Source: Caulobacter sp. Root343 (lineage in GTDB: Bacteria > Pseudomonadota > Alphaproteobacteria > Caulobacterales > Caulobacteraceae). Taken from it: a DNA stretch of 64,000 nt. Below the pieces are notes generated by a model, which did not search any database, was not told the origin of the DNA, and worked only from the letters and a program-made list of their open reading frames with translations. Position 1 is the stretch's first letter. Each line of letters starts with the position of its first letter. The stretch lies in assembly GCF_001425745.1 (NCBI RefSeq), contig NZ_LMDF01000006.1:379071-443070 (forward strand), given 5' to 3'. This document shows positions 9,302 to 19,131 of the stretch, in pieces. The position numbers and the translations under genes were made by a program.

Positions 9302-10272
9302 GCTAGAGCCCCGGTGTGCTGACGGAACGCGTCGTAGGCCTGGACAATCCCATCCCTCAGTTCAATCGACGGCTTCCAGCCCATGCCCCGCAGCTTATCC
9401 GCGCTCATCAGCTTGCGCGGCGTGCCGTCGGGCTTGGTGGTGTCGGTGACGATCTGGCCCTTGAAGCCCACGACCTCGCAGACCAGCTGGGCCAGCTCCA
9501 GGATGGTGACATCCTCGCCCGAGCCGACATTGACGTGTTCGAAGTCCGAATAGGTCTTCATCAGGAACACGCAGGCGTCGGCGCAGTCGTCGGCGTTCAG
9601 GAACTCGCGGCGCGGCGTGCCCGTGCCCCAGATCGTGATGCTGTCGGCCCCGGCCAGCTTGGCCTCGTGAGCCTTGCGGATCAGGGCCGGCATCACGTGG
9701 CTGCTGTTCAGGTCGAAGTTGTCGCCGATGCCGTAGAGGTTGGTCGGCATGGCGCTGATGAAGTCGCAGCCGTGTTGCCGGCGATAGGCTTGGGCCAGCT
9801 TGATGCCGGCGATCTTGGCGATCGCGTACCACTCGTTGGTCGGCTCGAGCGGACCGGTCAGGAGGCTGTCCTCCATGATCGGCTGCGGCGCGAACTTCGG
9901 ATAGATGCACGACGAGCCGAGGAACAGCACCTTGCCGACACCGCTACGCCAGGCCGCGTCGACGATGTTCGTCTCGATGACCAGGTTGTTGTAGAGGAAG
10001 TCGGCCGGATAGGTGTCGTTGGCCAGGATGCCGCCGACCTTGGCCGCCGCCATGAAGACGGCGTCGGGCTTTTCCTTGTCGATCCAGGCCTCGACCGCGC
10101 TCTGGCGCTCGAGGTCTAGGACATCGCGGCCGGCGGTGATGATCTCGCAGCCTTCAGAAGCCAGGCGCCGCACGATGGCGGAACCGACCATCCCACGATG
10201 GCCGGCCACCCAGACGCGCTTGCCTTCCAGAGGAAACAGAACTTCCGCGGCGTTGGACGAGGCAGAATTCAC
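9298..10272 (-). CDS. fcl: GDP-L-fucose synthase
   Basis: A 324-residue SDR-family epimerase/reductase that converts GDP-4-keto-6-deoxy-mannose to GDP-L-fucose with NADPH. The Rossmann motif [10 protein letters not shown] lies at about residues 20-29. The catalytic YxxxK is WYAIAKIAG near 148. [15 protein letters not shown] and [13 protein letters not shown] are typical of GDP-fucose synthases. Length matches the family. The GTG start overlaps the methyltransferase stop by one base. It works with gmd two genes upstream, so the locus supplies GDP-L-fucose to the neighbouring glycosyltransferases. Confidence 0.95.
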   Translation of the reverse strand: MNSASSNAAEVLFPLEGKRVWVAGHRGMVGSAIVRRLASEGCEIITAGRDVLDLERQSAVEAWIDKEKPDAVFMAAAKVGGILANDTYPADFLYNNLVIETNIVDAAWRSGVGKVLFLGSSCIYPKFAPQPIMEDSLLTGPLEPTNEWYAIAKIAGIKLAQAYRRQHGCDFISAMPTNLYGIGDNFDLNSSHVMPALIRKAHEAKLAGADSITIWGTGTPRREFLNADDCADACVFLMKTYSDFEHVNVGSGEDVTILELAQLVCEVVGFKGQIVTDTTKPDGTPRKLMSADKLRGMGWKPSIELRDGIVQAYDAFRQHTGALA

Positions 10273-11102
10273 TAGTCGGTCTTCCTTGCTATGACGAACA
10301 CCGAGCCGGGCGCGAATTTCCGCGCGAACGTGGGCCGGTAGTAGGTCGCGTTAAAAGCGGTCGCCTCCGAGAATATCCAGTCGGCGAGGCAGTAGGATTG
10401 GTGGCGGAACGGGAACTTGAGCTTCAGTTTTCCGGTCGCGACCCCCAGCGGGGAAAACATGCAGTGCCGCCATCTGACGATGGCGTATCCGCTGTTTTGA
10501 AGCGTGCGCCGTAGCCAGCCTTCCGGTAGGCCTCGTTCGTTCGGCGTCAGACCGGCCCGGGGTTCCCACCACTTGCCCATGGAGCTGATGGGCTCCCGCA
10601 GGACCAGCAGCCCATCCTTTCGCAGCACGCGCGCGCTTTCGCGGATCACGTGGCTGACATTGGGAATGTGGTGGAGCACGCCCAGGGAAACGAAGAGGTC
10701 CGCGGCGCGCGAGGCGATCGGCATCGTTCCCTGAATGTCTGGCGCGAAGAACTCAGCGGGCTTGCCTCCTATTTCCGACGTCCACCACTTCTCGGCCGGC
10801 TCGATCGCGATGTACCGATCGACGGCCTTGGAGAGTGGGGCGACGTCGGCCCCAGTCGCGCATCCCAGCGCGACGCACGTCTCCCAATGCCGGCTTTCGA
10901 CATAACCGAAAGCGTGGAGATGGTTCAGGGTTTCGTATTGGTAGGTCTCGGCCTCGTGAGACGCGGCACCGTCCGAATAATATTTCGTCGCTAGATCGTA
11001 ATAGCCCGATTTCTCGGACTGATACCAATCTTCTAAGCCTTTGAGCGGGAGATCATCTCCCCACAACGCTTCTCCGGACAAATACTCTTTGGACGGCACC
11101 AT
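10272..11102 (-). CDS. Class I SAM-dependent methyltransferase
   Basis: A 276-residue cytoplasmic methyltransferase. It has a SAM-binding core with [14 protein letters not shown] (motif I) near residue 81, [15 protein letters not shown] near 136 and [11 protein letters not shown] near 162, as in Methyltransf_11 proteins. A GGAGG ribosome site 7 bases before the ATG at 11102 fixes the start. It sits between gmd and fcl in one operon, 29 bases after gmd. It could therefore O-methylate a deoxysugar of the polysaccharide; the substrate itself is not visible in the sequence. Confidence 0.8.
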   Translation of the reverse strand: MVPSKEYLSGEALWGDDLPLKGLEDWYQSEKSGYYDLATKYYSDGAASHEAETYQYETLNHLHAFGYVESRHWETCVALGCATGADVAPLSKAVDRYIAIEPAEKWWTSEIGGKPAEFFAPDIQGTMPIASRAADLFVSLGVLHHIPNVSHVIRESARVLRKDGLLVLREPISSMGKWWEPRAGLTPNERGLPEGWLRRTLQNSGYAIVRWRHCMFSPLGVATGKLKLKFPFRHQSYCLADWIFSEATAFNATYYRPTFARKFAPGSVFVIARKTD

Positions 11103-11131
11103 GGTACATCCTCCCGAGTGAGGCCGAGATG

Positions 11132-12208
11132 TTACTCGGCGTTTCGACGTTTCTCCCTGGCGACATTGATCATGTCGGCCGCGACCATTTCAGCGCACAG
11201 CTGTTCCCACTTGGTTTCGTGAACCCAGCCGAGCTTTTCCTTGGCCTTGGTCGGGTCGCCGATCAGCAGCTCGACCTCGGTCGGACGGAAGTAGCGCGGG
11301 TCGACCTCGACCAGCACCTTGCCGGTTTCGGCGCAGACGCCCTTTTCGTCGATGCCCGTGCCCGACCAGTTGATCGTGATGCCGACTTCCGAAAAGGCCT
11401 TGGCGACGAAGTCGCGGACCAGGGTGGTTTCGCCGGTGGCCAGGACGTAGTCGTCGGCCTGTTCCTGCTGCAGCATCAGCCACATGCCGCGGACATATTC
11501 GCGGGCGTGGCCCCAGTCGCGCTTGGCGTCCATGTTGCCCAGGTACAGCTTGTCCTGGAAGCCCTGCTTGATGGCCGCGACGGCGCGGGTGATCTTGCGG
11601 GTGACGAAGGTCTCGCCGCGCAACGGGCTCTCGTGGTTGAACAGGATGCCGTTGCTGGCGTGGATGCCATAGGCCTCGCGGTAGTTGACCACGATCCAGT
11701 AGCTGTAGAGCTTCGCGGCGGCGTACGGGCTGCGAGGATAGAAGGGCGTCTTCTCGCTCTGCGGCACTTCCTGCACCAGGCCGTACAGCTCCGAGGTCGA
11801 GGCCTGATAGAACTTGGTCTTCTTTTCCAGGCCCAGGATGCGGATGGCTTCCAGCAGGCGCAGGGTGCCGGTGCCGTCGGCGTTGCTGGTATATTCCGGT
11901 GTTTCGAAGCTGACCTGCACGTGGCTCTGGGCGGCGAGGTTGTAGATCTCGTCCGGCTGGGTCTGTTGCACGATCCGAATCAGGTTCGTGCTGTCCGTCA
12001 TGTCGCCGTAGTGCAGCACGAAGCGCGGATTGGCTTCATGCGGGTCTTGGTAAATGTGCTCAAGGCGTCCGGTGTTGAACGACGACGACCGCCGCTTCAC
12101 GCCGTGAACCGTATAACCCTTCGACAGCAGCAACTCCGAGAGATACGCGCCGTCTTGACCGGTCACGCCCGTGATGAGCGCGACCTTACCATTGCTTTCA
12201 ACCGTCAT
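11132..12208 (-). CDS. gmd: GDP-mannose 4,6-dehydratase
   Basis: A 358-residue NADP-dependent SDR enzyme that makes GDP-4-keto-6-deoxy-D-mannose from GDP-mannose. It has the Gmd signature [19 protein letters not shown] near residue 14 and [17 protein letters not shown] after it. [15 protein letters not shown] carries the catalytic YxxxK, and [16 protein letters not shown] is also diagnostic. Length and motifs fit closely. A GGTGGGGA ribosome site precedes the ATG. It is the first gene of a four-gene minus-strand operon that ends with the acyltransferase, and its product is the substrate of fcl. Confidence 0.96.
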   Translation of the reverse strand: MTVESNGKVALITGVTGQDGAYLSELLLSKGYTVHGVKRRSSSFNTGRLEHIYQDPHEANPRFVLHYGDMTDSTNLIRIVQQTQPDEIYNLAAQSHVQVSFETPEYTSNADGTGTLRLLEAIRILGLEKKTKFYQASTSELYGLVQEVPQSEKTPFYPRSPYAAAKLYSYWIVVNYREAYGIHASNGILFNHESPLRGETFVTRKITRAVAAIKQGFQDKLYLGNMDAKRDWGHAREYVRGMWLMLQQEQADDYVLATGETTLVRDFVAKAFSEVGITINWSGTGIDEKGVCAETGKVLVEVDPRYFRPTEVELLIGDPTKAKEKLGWVHETKWEQLCAEMVAADMINVAREKRRNAE

Positions 12209-12521
12209 AAGATCCCCACCTTCGAGAACGCAGCTATTCCGCTTAGCGTAGTGGCGTCTTAGCGTAAGCTTTTCGTTGATGCGACCTTGTTATTGCGCCG
12301 CAGCGTCAAAAGTTGTGATTGAACGTCAAACGGGCGCCATTAACCGTCACCGGTAGTTCGCAGGCGATCGGCGACGCGACATCGGATTGTCGTGTGCTTC
12401 GGCTAAGATCGCAACTGGGCGACGTCTATTCTTGAATCTCAAGATCATGGCTTGAGCTCAGGCAGATCGGTTTTTCACAGCGCTATTCTTACTGGTCGCG
12501 TAGCGGCGAGGCCTGAGGCGT
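12209..12521. other. Leader and promoter region of the gmd operon
   Basis: This 313-base gap separates gmd from the next minus-strand gene. I see no open frame with a ribosome site. Two copies of CGTCAAA at 12304-12310 and 12324-12330, exactly 20 bases apart, lie about 100 bases upstream of gmd on the same helical face. They could be a regulator site, but nothing else supports this. The region must hold the gmd operon promoter. Confidence 0.4.
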
Positions 12522-13727
12522 TCAAGCGCAGTCTTTGATCACTTCCAGTTCCGCCTCTTCACGAAGCGCGAACGTTTCCGCCTTGGGGGGCTGCGCCAAA
12601 GACGGCGCGATCGCGCCATCGACCAGTTGCCGGACACCCGTCACGAACTGGGACACGTCACCGCGCCCGGCGATCCGAAGGGCCGCGAGGGCCATCGACC
12701 GCCATGTGCTTTCGTCAGTGCTCAGCAGGCGCATGAAATAGGCGAGGCCCTCGACGTTGGTGGGTTCGAAAATGAACCCATTGACGCCTGTTTCGACCAG
12801 GTGGTCGCGCGCGCCGCAGTTGTCGGAGACGAGAACCGGCACGCCCATCGAAAGCGCTTCTGGAATGACTTGGCCAAACTGCTCTTCCACACTTGGAAGG
12901 ATCAGCACCAGCGTTTGGGCCAGGATGCGGCAAACCTCCTCAGTCTGTGCGAAGCCTTTGAAATCGACCAGGCTCGAGACGCCAAGATCCTTTGCAAGAG
13001 CCTTGAGCTCAAACTCCAAGGGTCCCGAGCCGCAGATGACGAGCTTTCGCGCTTGCCCGGCGCGCGCTAGGATGGCCAGGGCGCGAAGGGCCAGCGCGAT
13101 GTTCTTCTTGGGTAGCAGGCGGGCCACGATTGTGAAATGACGGCCCTCGAACGCGGCGCCGTCGGGCGCCGGCGGAGCCTTGGCTAGATCGCGAATTCGC
13201 GCGACCGAGATCGAGTCATAGCCGTGCGCGATGCGATCCTTCCGAATGCCGAAAAATCGCAGGTAGTCCGCCGAGCGACGGCTGGCCGCTAGCGCCCCCT
13301 GATAGGGGAGGAAAAAGAGGGACTTCGCGACTTCACGCCAGAGTTCACGAGGATAGTCGTCGAATTTCGAGTCGTTCATCGTGAACACCCGAACGCCCAT
13401 GGCTCGTGCGAGCGTCGCGGCGAGGAAAATTTCCGCGCGTTGGTAGTGGCAGAAGAAGACCGCTTCCGGGCGAAGCCTGGCGATCACGGCGGCGATTCGC
13501 CAGGGGGACCATGCCTTGGGATCTGCGCGCGCCGCGAGCGTAATCTTCTCGAACTTTTGGCTGGATGCACTGATCCAGTCGTAATCGGTGCTTTCACTCA
13601 GGACTTCGAGCCCGATCACGCGGCGCGACGGCATGGCGTGTGCGACCGCCTCGCAGCGATCGACATGCAGAGGTCCGAAGTTCTCCCATAAGAAAATGAG
13701 CGGCCGCTGGCCCGCAATCTTACTCAC
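12522..13727 (-). CDS. GT4 family glycosyltransferase
   Basis: A 401-residue GT-B glycosyltransferase. The donor half begins HFTIVARLLPKKNIALALRAL near residue 198 and contains LPSVEEQFGQVIPEALSMG near 295, the E-x7-E donor site, then VLVSDNCGARD. The start is a GTG. An ATG five bases upstream is out of frame and stops at once. It is alone on the minus strand, with about 300 bases on either side, and probably contributes to the same polysaccharide as the flanking gmd/fcl operon. Confidence 0.85.
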   Translation of the reverse strand: MSKIAGQRPLIFLWENFGPLHVDRCEAVAHAMPSRRVIGLEVLSESTDYDWISASSQKFEKITLAARADPKAWSPWRIAAVIARLRPEAVFFCHYQRAEIFLAATLARAMGVRVFTMNDSKFDDYPRELWREVAKSLFFLPYQGALAASRRSADYLRFFGIRKDRIAHGYDSISVARIRDLAKAPPAPDGAAFEGRHFTIVARLLPKKNIALALRALAILARAGQARKLVICGSGPLEFELKALAKDLGVSSLVDFKGFAQTEEVCRILAQTLVLILPSVEEQFGQVIPEALSMGVPVLVSDNCGARDHLVETGVNGFIFEPTNVEGLAYFMRLLSTDESTWRSMALAALRIAGRGDVSQFVTGVRQLVDGAIAPSLAQPPKAETFALREEAELEVIKDCA

Positions 13728-14024
13728 CCATGCCCCCCGGCAAGTTCATTGCGATTTAGCAGGAACTCTCGCGGCGCGTCGAACAAAGTTCTCGGATGCG
13801 GCAAATCGCCCGCAGATACTGTTGTTAGCGGCATGGTTGTATTTGCCGAAGATCGCCCAAGGATAGAGCGGTGAATAGTGGCCGGTGGAACGTTTGTCGT
13901 GTCCATAACCGAGCCTGAATCCAAGCTTGAACCTGTGCATTACCCATCTGGGTTTTGCGGATGGCAGTCGCGCTGCATGGTAATGACGTCGCCGAACGCG
14001 GGGGCCCTCAGCAATATTTTCAGT
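13728..14024. other. Intergenic region upstream of the GT4 gene
   Basis: About 300 bases between the end of the DUF1501 gene and the start of the glycosyltransferase. Two short minus-strand frames overlap here, but they lack ribosome sites and recognisable sequence, so no gene is called. It presumably carries the promoter of the glycosyltransferase gene. I see no clear terminator for the DUF1501 gene. Confidence 0.4.
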
Positions 14025-15218
14025 CTAGACGAGCGCCAAATTGAGAGGGCGCGCGTTTGGAAAGACGGGGGTCAGGCGGGCCTGGCCTAGTTGGAACTGG
14101 CTAGCGATGATCCCGCCTATCAACGCGCGATAGTCGGTCAATAGAGGCAGATCTCGCGCTTGGTTTAAGGCCGCTTGGGCGAGCTTCGCCTGCGCGCCCG
14201 CCATTCGTCCGCCCCTGACAGAGCCGCCGAGCACCCAATAGACACTCCCGTGTCCATGGTCGGTGCCCTTGTCTCCGTTCTCCTTAAATGTGCGGCCAAA
14301 CTCCGAAAGCACCACGACCGTAGTTTTGGCCCACGTCTCGGATCCTATTTCCTCCGCCAGCGCCGCCAATCCATGTCCAAGCTGCCCTATGCGATCGGCG
14401 AGAACTCCTTTTGCCCCGCCCTGGTTCACGTGGGTGTCCCAGCCGCCGACGTCGAGGAAGGCGAGATTGTAGTCTGCCTTCATCAGGCGGGCGACACGAC
14501 GGGCCGCTAGTTCGAAACCGCTAGGCGATACGGCATTGCGATTGGCTGCTTCCATCTCGCCGGCCAAGGTGGAGTAGGCCTTGTCGCGAACCGAGAAGCC
14601 TTCGGCGATGGCAACCTGAAGATCGTGTCCCTGGTACATGTCCTGGATCAGCTTGGCTTGGCGATCATCCACACCCGGTTTGCTCACGGAAGCAACGGCA
14701 AGGTTCGGGACGGCCGCGGCGCCGTGAAAGGCCAGCGGAGGCTGAGATGTAAAGGCGATCGGCCGCGAACCCGAGAGTTCCTGCGCCAGGCGGGCCATGA
14801 AGCCCGATCGATAGTTGCGCGCCGCGCCGACCGGCTGGCCCAGCTCGATGGTATCCTGTGTCTCGAAATGGCTGCGGGTCAGGTCGTCGGTTCCTGCGAA
14901 CGGGACGAAGGCGATCTGCTTCCTCTGCCAGAGAGGATAGATGCTGTCCTTCAGCGCGGGGTGCAGGCTCCACTGGCCATCAAGCGGCAGCGCGGCGTTG
15001 GGATTGGTCTGATCGGGTCGCGCGATCGCGATGGTGGGACGGCTCTCGTAGTAAAAGTCGCTATAGGTGGGGATCACCACGTTGATCGCGTCGTAGCCGC
15101 CGCGAAGGAAGATCACTAGGAAACGCTGGTCTGTGACCGGGGTGCTCCAGGCGTGGCCGGCGACAGCGGTGGTGGCGGAAACGGCGAGACTGGCGGTCAG
15201 GAAATCGCGTCGACGCAT
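14025..15218 (-). CDS. DUF1501 domain protein, Tat-exported
   Basis: A 397-residue protein of the DUF1501 family, related to the sulfatase/alkaline-phosphatase fold. It begins MRRRDFLTASLAVSATTAVAG, a Tat signal with RRxFL. Family marks include VIFLRGGYDAINVVIP, TTVVVLSEFGRTFKENG and TDHGHGSVYWVLGG, whose Asp and His residues resemble metal-binding positions. It lies 10 bases after the DUF1800 gene in the same operon. This pairing is widespread in bacteria, but the substrate is unknown. It probably acts in the periplasm or at the cell surface. Confidence 0.88.
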   Translation of the reverse strand: MRRRDFLTASLAVSATTAVAGHAWSTPVTDQRFLVIFLRGGYDAINVVIPTYSDFYYESRPTIAIARPDQTNPNAALPLDGQWSLHPALKDSIYPLWQRKQIAFVPFAGTDDLTRSHFETQDTIELGQPVGAARNYRSGFMARLAQELSGSRPIAFTSQPPLAFHGAAAVPNLAVASVSKPGVDDRQAKLIQDMYQGHDLQVAIAEGFSVRDKAYSTLAGEMEAANRNAVSPSGFELAARRVARLMKADYNLAFLDVGGWDTHVNQGGAKGVLADRIGQLGHGLAALAEEIGSETWAKTTVVVLSEFGRTFKENGDKGTDHGHGSVYWVLGGSVRGGRMAGAQAKLAQAALNQARDLPLLTDYRALIGGIIASQFQLGQARLTPVFPNARPLNLALV

Positions 15219-15228
15219 GACGGAGGCC

Positions 15229-16749
15229 TCATCGATGCAGGAATTCGGGGGACGAAAGGAACAGGGTGTTCCACTCCGCCGGCGTCCGCGCCTGAATTAG
15301 GGCGGTCCTGGTCTGAACGCTCAGTCTGGCCTGGGTGCTCGAATAGAAGAGTGAGTTCTGCAACTGGGGAAACGCGGGCTGGTCTTCCGCGCCGTCGGGC
15401 TTGAATAGGCCGGCGGAGCTGGAGCCCACTAGGCGCGCCACCTCGAACATTGCCGTGAGCTGGCCAGGTCCCGACCATGCCGTATCTTCCAGAGGATAAC
15501 CGTCCGGCGTATCGCGGCCATAAAGACTCTGGCCCATCCGGTTGATCCAGCCTTGCAGCGGCGCGGAGTTGGCGATCGGTCGGCCATCATACGCTAGGCG
15601 CACGGCCGAGACCGCATAGTGGATCGGATCCTTTACTTTCTTGCCCAGGGAAGCCTTGAACTCGGTCGATTTGAACAGGACTTCCAAAACATCGGCGATG
15701 TCGCCATCGCTGCGCAGGAAGGTGGCCGTCATTCGGTCGATCAGTTTCGGCGGCGCCTCGTCCATGAAATAGACGGCCAGCTTGGTCGAGACGTGCTTGG
15801 CGGTGGCGGGTTGGCTCGAGAGGATGTCGAGGGTCTCTTCGAACTCTGAAAGCCCGGCTCCGGCGATTTTGCGGCCTAGCACCATCTTCTCACCGAAGTC
15901 ATGACGCGCCGGATTGAACTCCATCAACCCACGACGGACATAGAGCGCTTGCTGTTCAGGCTTCAGTTTGGGCGCGTCGGGTGAAAGGCTAACGCCGACG
16001 CCGGTTAGCACGCGGGCCATCTCCTCAACGTCCTTCTGGGTGTAGCCAGAGCCGACACCCATCGTGTGCAATTCGAGGACCTCGCGAGCGTAGTTTTCGT
16101 TAATATGGCCGACCGCATTCTGATCATTGTCGAGATAGCGCAACATCGCCGGATGTAGATCAGCGGCCTTCAGCAGATCGCGAAACTTGCCCAGGGCATT
16201 CGCTCGTATTGCCTTGTCTTCATAGTCAGCAACCATGGTGCGGATATCGCGCTTGTCGGCCTGAACATTGAAATGGTTGAACCAGAACCAGGTCATTTGT
16301 TCTTGCAACTGATTCGGAGAGTAGAGATCGCGCAGTAGCGAACGGGCGGTCGCCTGCTGCTTCAGATCTTGCATGCCCTTGCCGTAAGCCTGCTGGGCTG
16401 CCAGGCGCGCGGTCGGCTCTTCTATCTTAACCGCCGCCCTACTCTGGGCATCCATGGAGGGAGCGATCTGCTCCATAGGTTCGCGTGAGATGCGCATTGC
16501 GTCGATCTGCACTTGGACCTGAGGGGGCAGAGTTCCATCCGACGCGGGGCGTAGCTGGCCGCTCAGCCAACGGTCGGGGCCCAGACGGGAGGCGGTCGCC
16601 ACGGCGTCGGCCGTCCGTCCCCATGTGATGCGATCAACCATAGAAATCGTGTCAAACGGACTCGCGGCGACTGAGAAACCGGGCAATGCGACCGCCAAGC
16701 TTAACCCGATGGTTGCAAACTTGAGGCCAGGAGGAATCACCGAGTTCAT
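15229..16749 (-). CDS. DUF1800 domain protein, Sec-exported
   Basis: A 506-residue DUF1800 protein. I chose the ATG at 16749 because it gives a standard signal peptide (GLKFATIGLSLAVALPGFSVA). The upstream ATG at 16788 adds 13 polar residues and has no ribosome site. Family marks are MTWFWFNHFNVQADK, YLDNDQNAVGHINENYAREVLELHTMG and VSTKLAVYFM. The function of the family is not established. It is always found with DUF1501, as here, which suggests a shared role at the envelope. Confidence 0.88.
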   Translation of the reverse strand: MNSVIPPGLKFATIGLSLAVALPGFSVAASPFDTISMVDRITWGRTADAVATASRLGPDRWLSGQLRPASDGTLPPQVQVQIDAMRISREPMEQIAPSMDAQSRAAVKIEEPTARLAAQQAYGKGMQDLKQQATARSLLRDLYSPNQLQEQMTWFWFNHFNVQADKRDIRTMVADYEDKAIRANALGKFRDLLKAADLHPAMLRYLDNDQNAVGHINENYAREVLELHTMGVGSGYTQKDVEEMARVLTGVGVSLSPDAPKLKPEQQALYVRRGLMEFNPARHDFGEKMVLGRKIAGAGLSEFEETLDILSSQPATAKHVSTKLAVYFMDEAPPKLIDRMTATFLRSDGDIADVLEVLFKSTEFKASLGKKVKDPIHYAVSAVRLAYDGRPIANSAPLQGWINRMGQSLYGRDTPDGYPLEDTAWSGPGQLTAMFEVARLVGSSSAGLFKPDGAEDQPAFPQLQNSLFYSSTQARLSVQTRTALIQARTPAEWNTLFLSSPEFLHR

Positions 16750-17046
16750 AGTGGCGATCTCTGCGCTTGAGAGATGTCCATCCGACATTCACGACATGGC
16801 GAATTCGTGGCCGCTTTATTGCTACGATTTATCATGGAGTATAAATCAAAGAAGGATAAGAGTTGATGATATAGTTTGTCGGAAATGCTCTATGAGGCGG
16901 ATATTTTTGCTTATGCGTCGCGGGGCAAGTCTCGCACATGCACGCGAATTTCGTTCCGCTCTCGCTGTAGGCGATTGCAGAAAGAATTGGCCCTAATTCA
17001 CCGTTGTGTGATTGACAGGGCGGGGGCGCATATAGCTCATGACACA

Positions 17047-18126
17047 ATGCAAGACGGGCGGGCTTTCGATCGTGACCAGAGTTTGGATGTGGTGCGGGGG
17101 ATCGCCATCCTCCTAGCCATGGGTTGGCATCTCAACGCCTACACTGGCTTACCTCTACTGGATTGGCTTCTTCAGCCGGGCCGTAGTTTCGGATGGGCAG
17201 GGGTAGATCTGTTCTTTGTTCTCAGCGGTTTTCTGATCGGGGGCATTGTGCTCAAGGAGCGCGAGGTCAGCGGCCGATTTGACGCTGGCCGTTTCCTTGG
17301 GCGGCGGGCGATCCGTTTATGGCCCGTCGTTTGGGTTTTCTTGGCCGCGCAGCTTGTTCTGGCGGACAAATCCTGGACGACCTTCTTGTTTCAAAATCTT
17401 TTGCACGTCCAGAACTACTGGGTGTCCTCGATTTCTCATCTATGGTCGTTGGCCGTAGAGGAGCATTTCTACGTCATTTTGGCCGTAGTTTTTCTTCTAA
17501 TGAATAGTCTTCGAGACATCACGAGGTGGATGTTTTGGGGTCTGTTAGGCGTTATCGCGATCGCGCCTCTATTGCGTGCTGGTGGATTGCTTTTCGGGGC
17601 AGACTATCAAGCTCTGCAGTGGCAGACCCAGTACCGCGTGGATGCCCTGGCGTGCGGTGTTCTCCTGTCGCTTGTAAAATTGAAGTGGCCCGATGCTTTT
17701 AGAGCGCTTCAAAAGGCTTGGCCGCTGCACGTGGTCATAATCGGTGCTGGGGTGGCCTTCCTGCTGTTATTTGAGAAAGACAGCGAGCTTGGCGCGACAT
17801 TTGGTTTCACCGTCGCCTATTTGGTATCTGCATCTCTATTGTTGCTTATATACAAAAGCGAGATCATAAGGCGTGGTGGCTTATTCTTTCGACCCCTTTC
17901 ATTAATAGGGCTTTATTCCTACAGCATGTATGTCTGGCACATGGCCGCTTCCAACTTGGCCGTAAAGCTCGCTGCGAAGGTTGGCTTAGTTTCACCTGCC
18001 ATTATCGTTCCGCTCAAATATGGCGCAGCGATAGGCGTTGCAATGATGGCCTATTATGCAGTGGAGAAGCCCGTCATGCGGCTTCGCGACAAGATTTTCC
18101 CAGCGAAAGTGCACGTTTCGGTTTAA
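17047..18126 (+). CDS. Acyltransferase 3 family membrane protein
   Basis: A 359-residue polytopic acyltransferase. The conserved start is DQSLDVVRGIAILLAMGWHLN, with the family His in the first membrane segment. VDLFFVLSGFLIGGIVL follows, and HLWSLAVEEHFYV near residue 135 is the SLxxEexFY motif. I chose the ATG at 17047. The open frame continues upstream for 57 codons, but that part is Arg/Cys-rich and unlike the family. It is divergent from the DUF1800 gene and stands alone. It probably acylates a cell-envelope glycan. It differs from the other two acyltransferases in the window and is not a recent duplicate of them. Confidence 0.82.
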   Translation: MQDGRAFDRDQSLDVVRGIAILLAMGWHLNAYTGLPLLDWLLQPGRSFGWAGVDLFFVLSGFLIGGIVLKEREVSGRFDAGRFLGRRAIRLWPVVWVFLAAQLVLADKSWTTFLFQNLLHVQNYWVSSISHLWSLAVEEHFYVILAVVFLLMNSLRDITRWMFWGLLGVIAIAPLLRAGGLLFGADYQALQWQTQYRVDALACGVLLSLVKLKWPDAFRALQKAWPLHVVIIGAGVAFLLLFEKDSELGATFGFTVAYLVSASLLLLIYKSEIIRRGGLFFRPLSLIGLYSYSMYVWHMAASNLAVKLAAKVGLVSPAIIVPLKYGAAIGVAMMAYYAVEKPVMRLRDKIFPAKVHVSV

Positions 18127-18253
18127 TTTTACCTGGCTGAGCGGCCAAGGCTGGCGTTCCGGAAAGTTCGCACCGTCTTGGCATCTAGGACGTTGATCCG
18201 ACGAACGCTCAGGACTTCCAGATCATTGTAGGTTAACGACCGCAGGCCTCGAA

Positions 18254-18296
18254 GCTCCTGCTGACAGGAGCCGCTCCTCGTCCTGCGAGGAGCGGC
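18254..18296. terminator. Overlapping tandem hairpins, probable terminator
   Basis: Two hairpins share bases here. GCTCCTG (18254-18260) pairs with CAGGAGC (18265-18271). GCCGCTCCTCG (18270-18280) pairs with CGAGGAGCGGC (18286-18296) over a 5-base loop. Because they overlap by two bases they cannot both form fully. They lie between convergent genes, downstream of both. No T run follows on either strand, so Rho-independent termination is not certain. Confidence 0.45.
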
Positions 18297-18318
18297 GGTA
18301 TGATCAAGTTGGGCTGGG

Positions 18319-18825
18319 CTAGACCGGGTGCCAATCGCCGCACTGGCTATCCCATCCCGCCGACACCCTGACCGAGCGAGCCCACTCATAACCCTTCGCT
18401 TCCAAGCAGGCCTGCAGCGCAGCTTCGAAGGTTGCGCTCGCCGCCGCGCCGCCGCTGATGACGGCGGCGACCGCTGCCGCTAATCCGGCTCCAACCACGC
18501 ACTCATTCACTGCTGACATTTGGCCTGTCGGGTAGATGACTTTTGCGTAGGCGAATTTGGTGCAGGAGCGTCGGTACAGGACCGGTACCTTGGTGCAGAT
18601 CCCAAGGTGACACTTCACCTTCCACACCGTCTTGGCCTCTGGCCAACCAGAGATCTTAGCCAGATGCCAAACGTGAGCTTCTTCATCTGTCCGAGGCTCG
18701 ATGTCATAGGTCACGTAAGCAAAAGGCGATGCTTCGCTCTCGGCATTCAGGATGGCGATATCTTCCGCTCGTTCCGCCTCGGTCACGATCGGTTGGTCGA
18801 AAACAATTGGATATTCGAGGCGCAT
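18319..18825 (-). CDS. Hypothetical protein with C-terminal Gly/Ala-rich hydrophobic segment
   Basis: A 168-residue protein of unknown function. I chose the ATG at 18825 because a GGGGGA ribosome site precedes it. An ATG 21 codons upstream has none. There is no N-terminal signal. The middle is basic with several Cys residues (KVKCHLGICTK, YRRSCTK). A hydrophobic segment VVGAGLAAAVAAVISGGAAA near residue 110 is followed by a short tail with QACLEAKGYEWARS. This glycine-rich helix plus small cysteine pattern resembles some bacteriocin-like or holin-like peptides, but I recognise no family. It lies next to tRNA-Cys at the edge of the island. Confidence 0.5.
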   Translation of the reverse strand: MRLEYPIVFDQPIVTEAERAEDIAILNAESEASPFAYVTYDIEPRTDEEAHVWHLAKISGWPEAKTVWKVKCHLGICTKVPVLYRRSCTKFAYAKVIYPTGQMSAVNECVVGAGLAAAVAAVISGGAAASATFEAALQACLEAKGYEWARSVRVSAGWDSQCGDWHPV

Positions 18826-19131
18826 GGTTTCCCCCGGAGTGGTTGCGAAGGCAAAGATGATCCATTGAGGATGAGCTGAATGCCGCACCTCAGCATCGCC
18901 GATTGTAGGGGGTGATGCCGTCTCGGCTTCAAACGATCCAGCCTAAACGGCCAAGACCAAAGCGCTTGTCGGGTGCAGCGGTCGTCGCGCTTTGACATCT
19001 ACTCCTGGCACCGAAGCGACCCGAGACACGCGATATGCGATCTCATTCGCGGCTGTGCGCCCCAAACCAACGCTGCTCGCACTGCGAACAGACCAACTCG
19101 CCAGTCCGATACCTAAGCGCTTGAAAGTAGT
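18826..19131. other. Intergenic region between the unknown protein and tRNA-Cys
   Basis: This stretch of 306 bases contains the promoter of the unknown protein and the downstream region of tRNA-Cys, both on the minus strand. I see no gene on either strand and no good T-rich hairpin after the tRNA. Confidence 0.4.

Noticed and set aside
18129..18389. An 86-codon minus-strand frame across the tandem hairpins
   Set aside because: It overlaps the end of the unknown protein in another frame, has no ribosome site and looks like a shadow.
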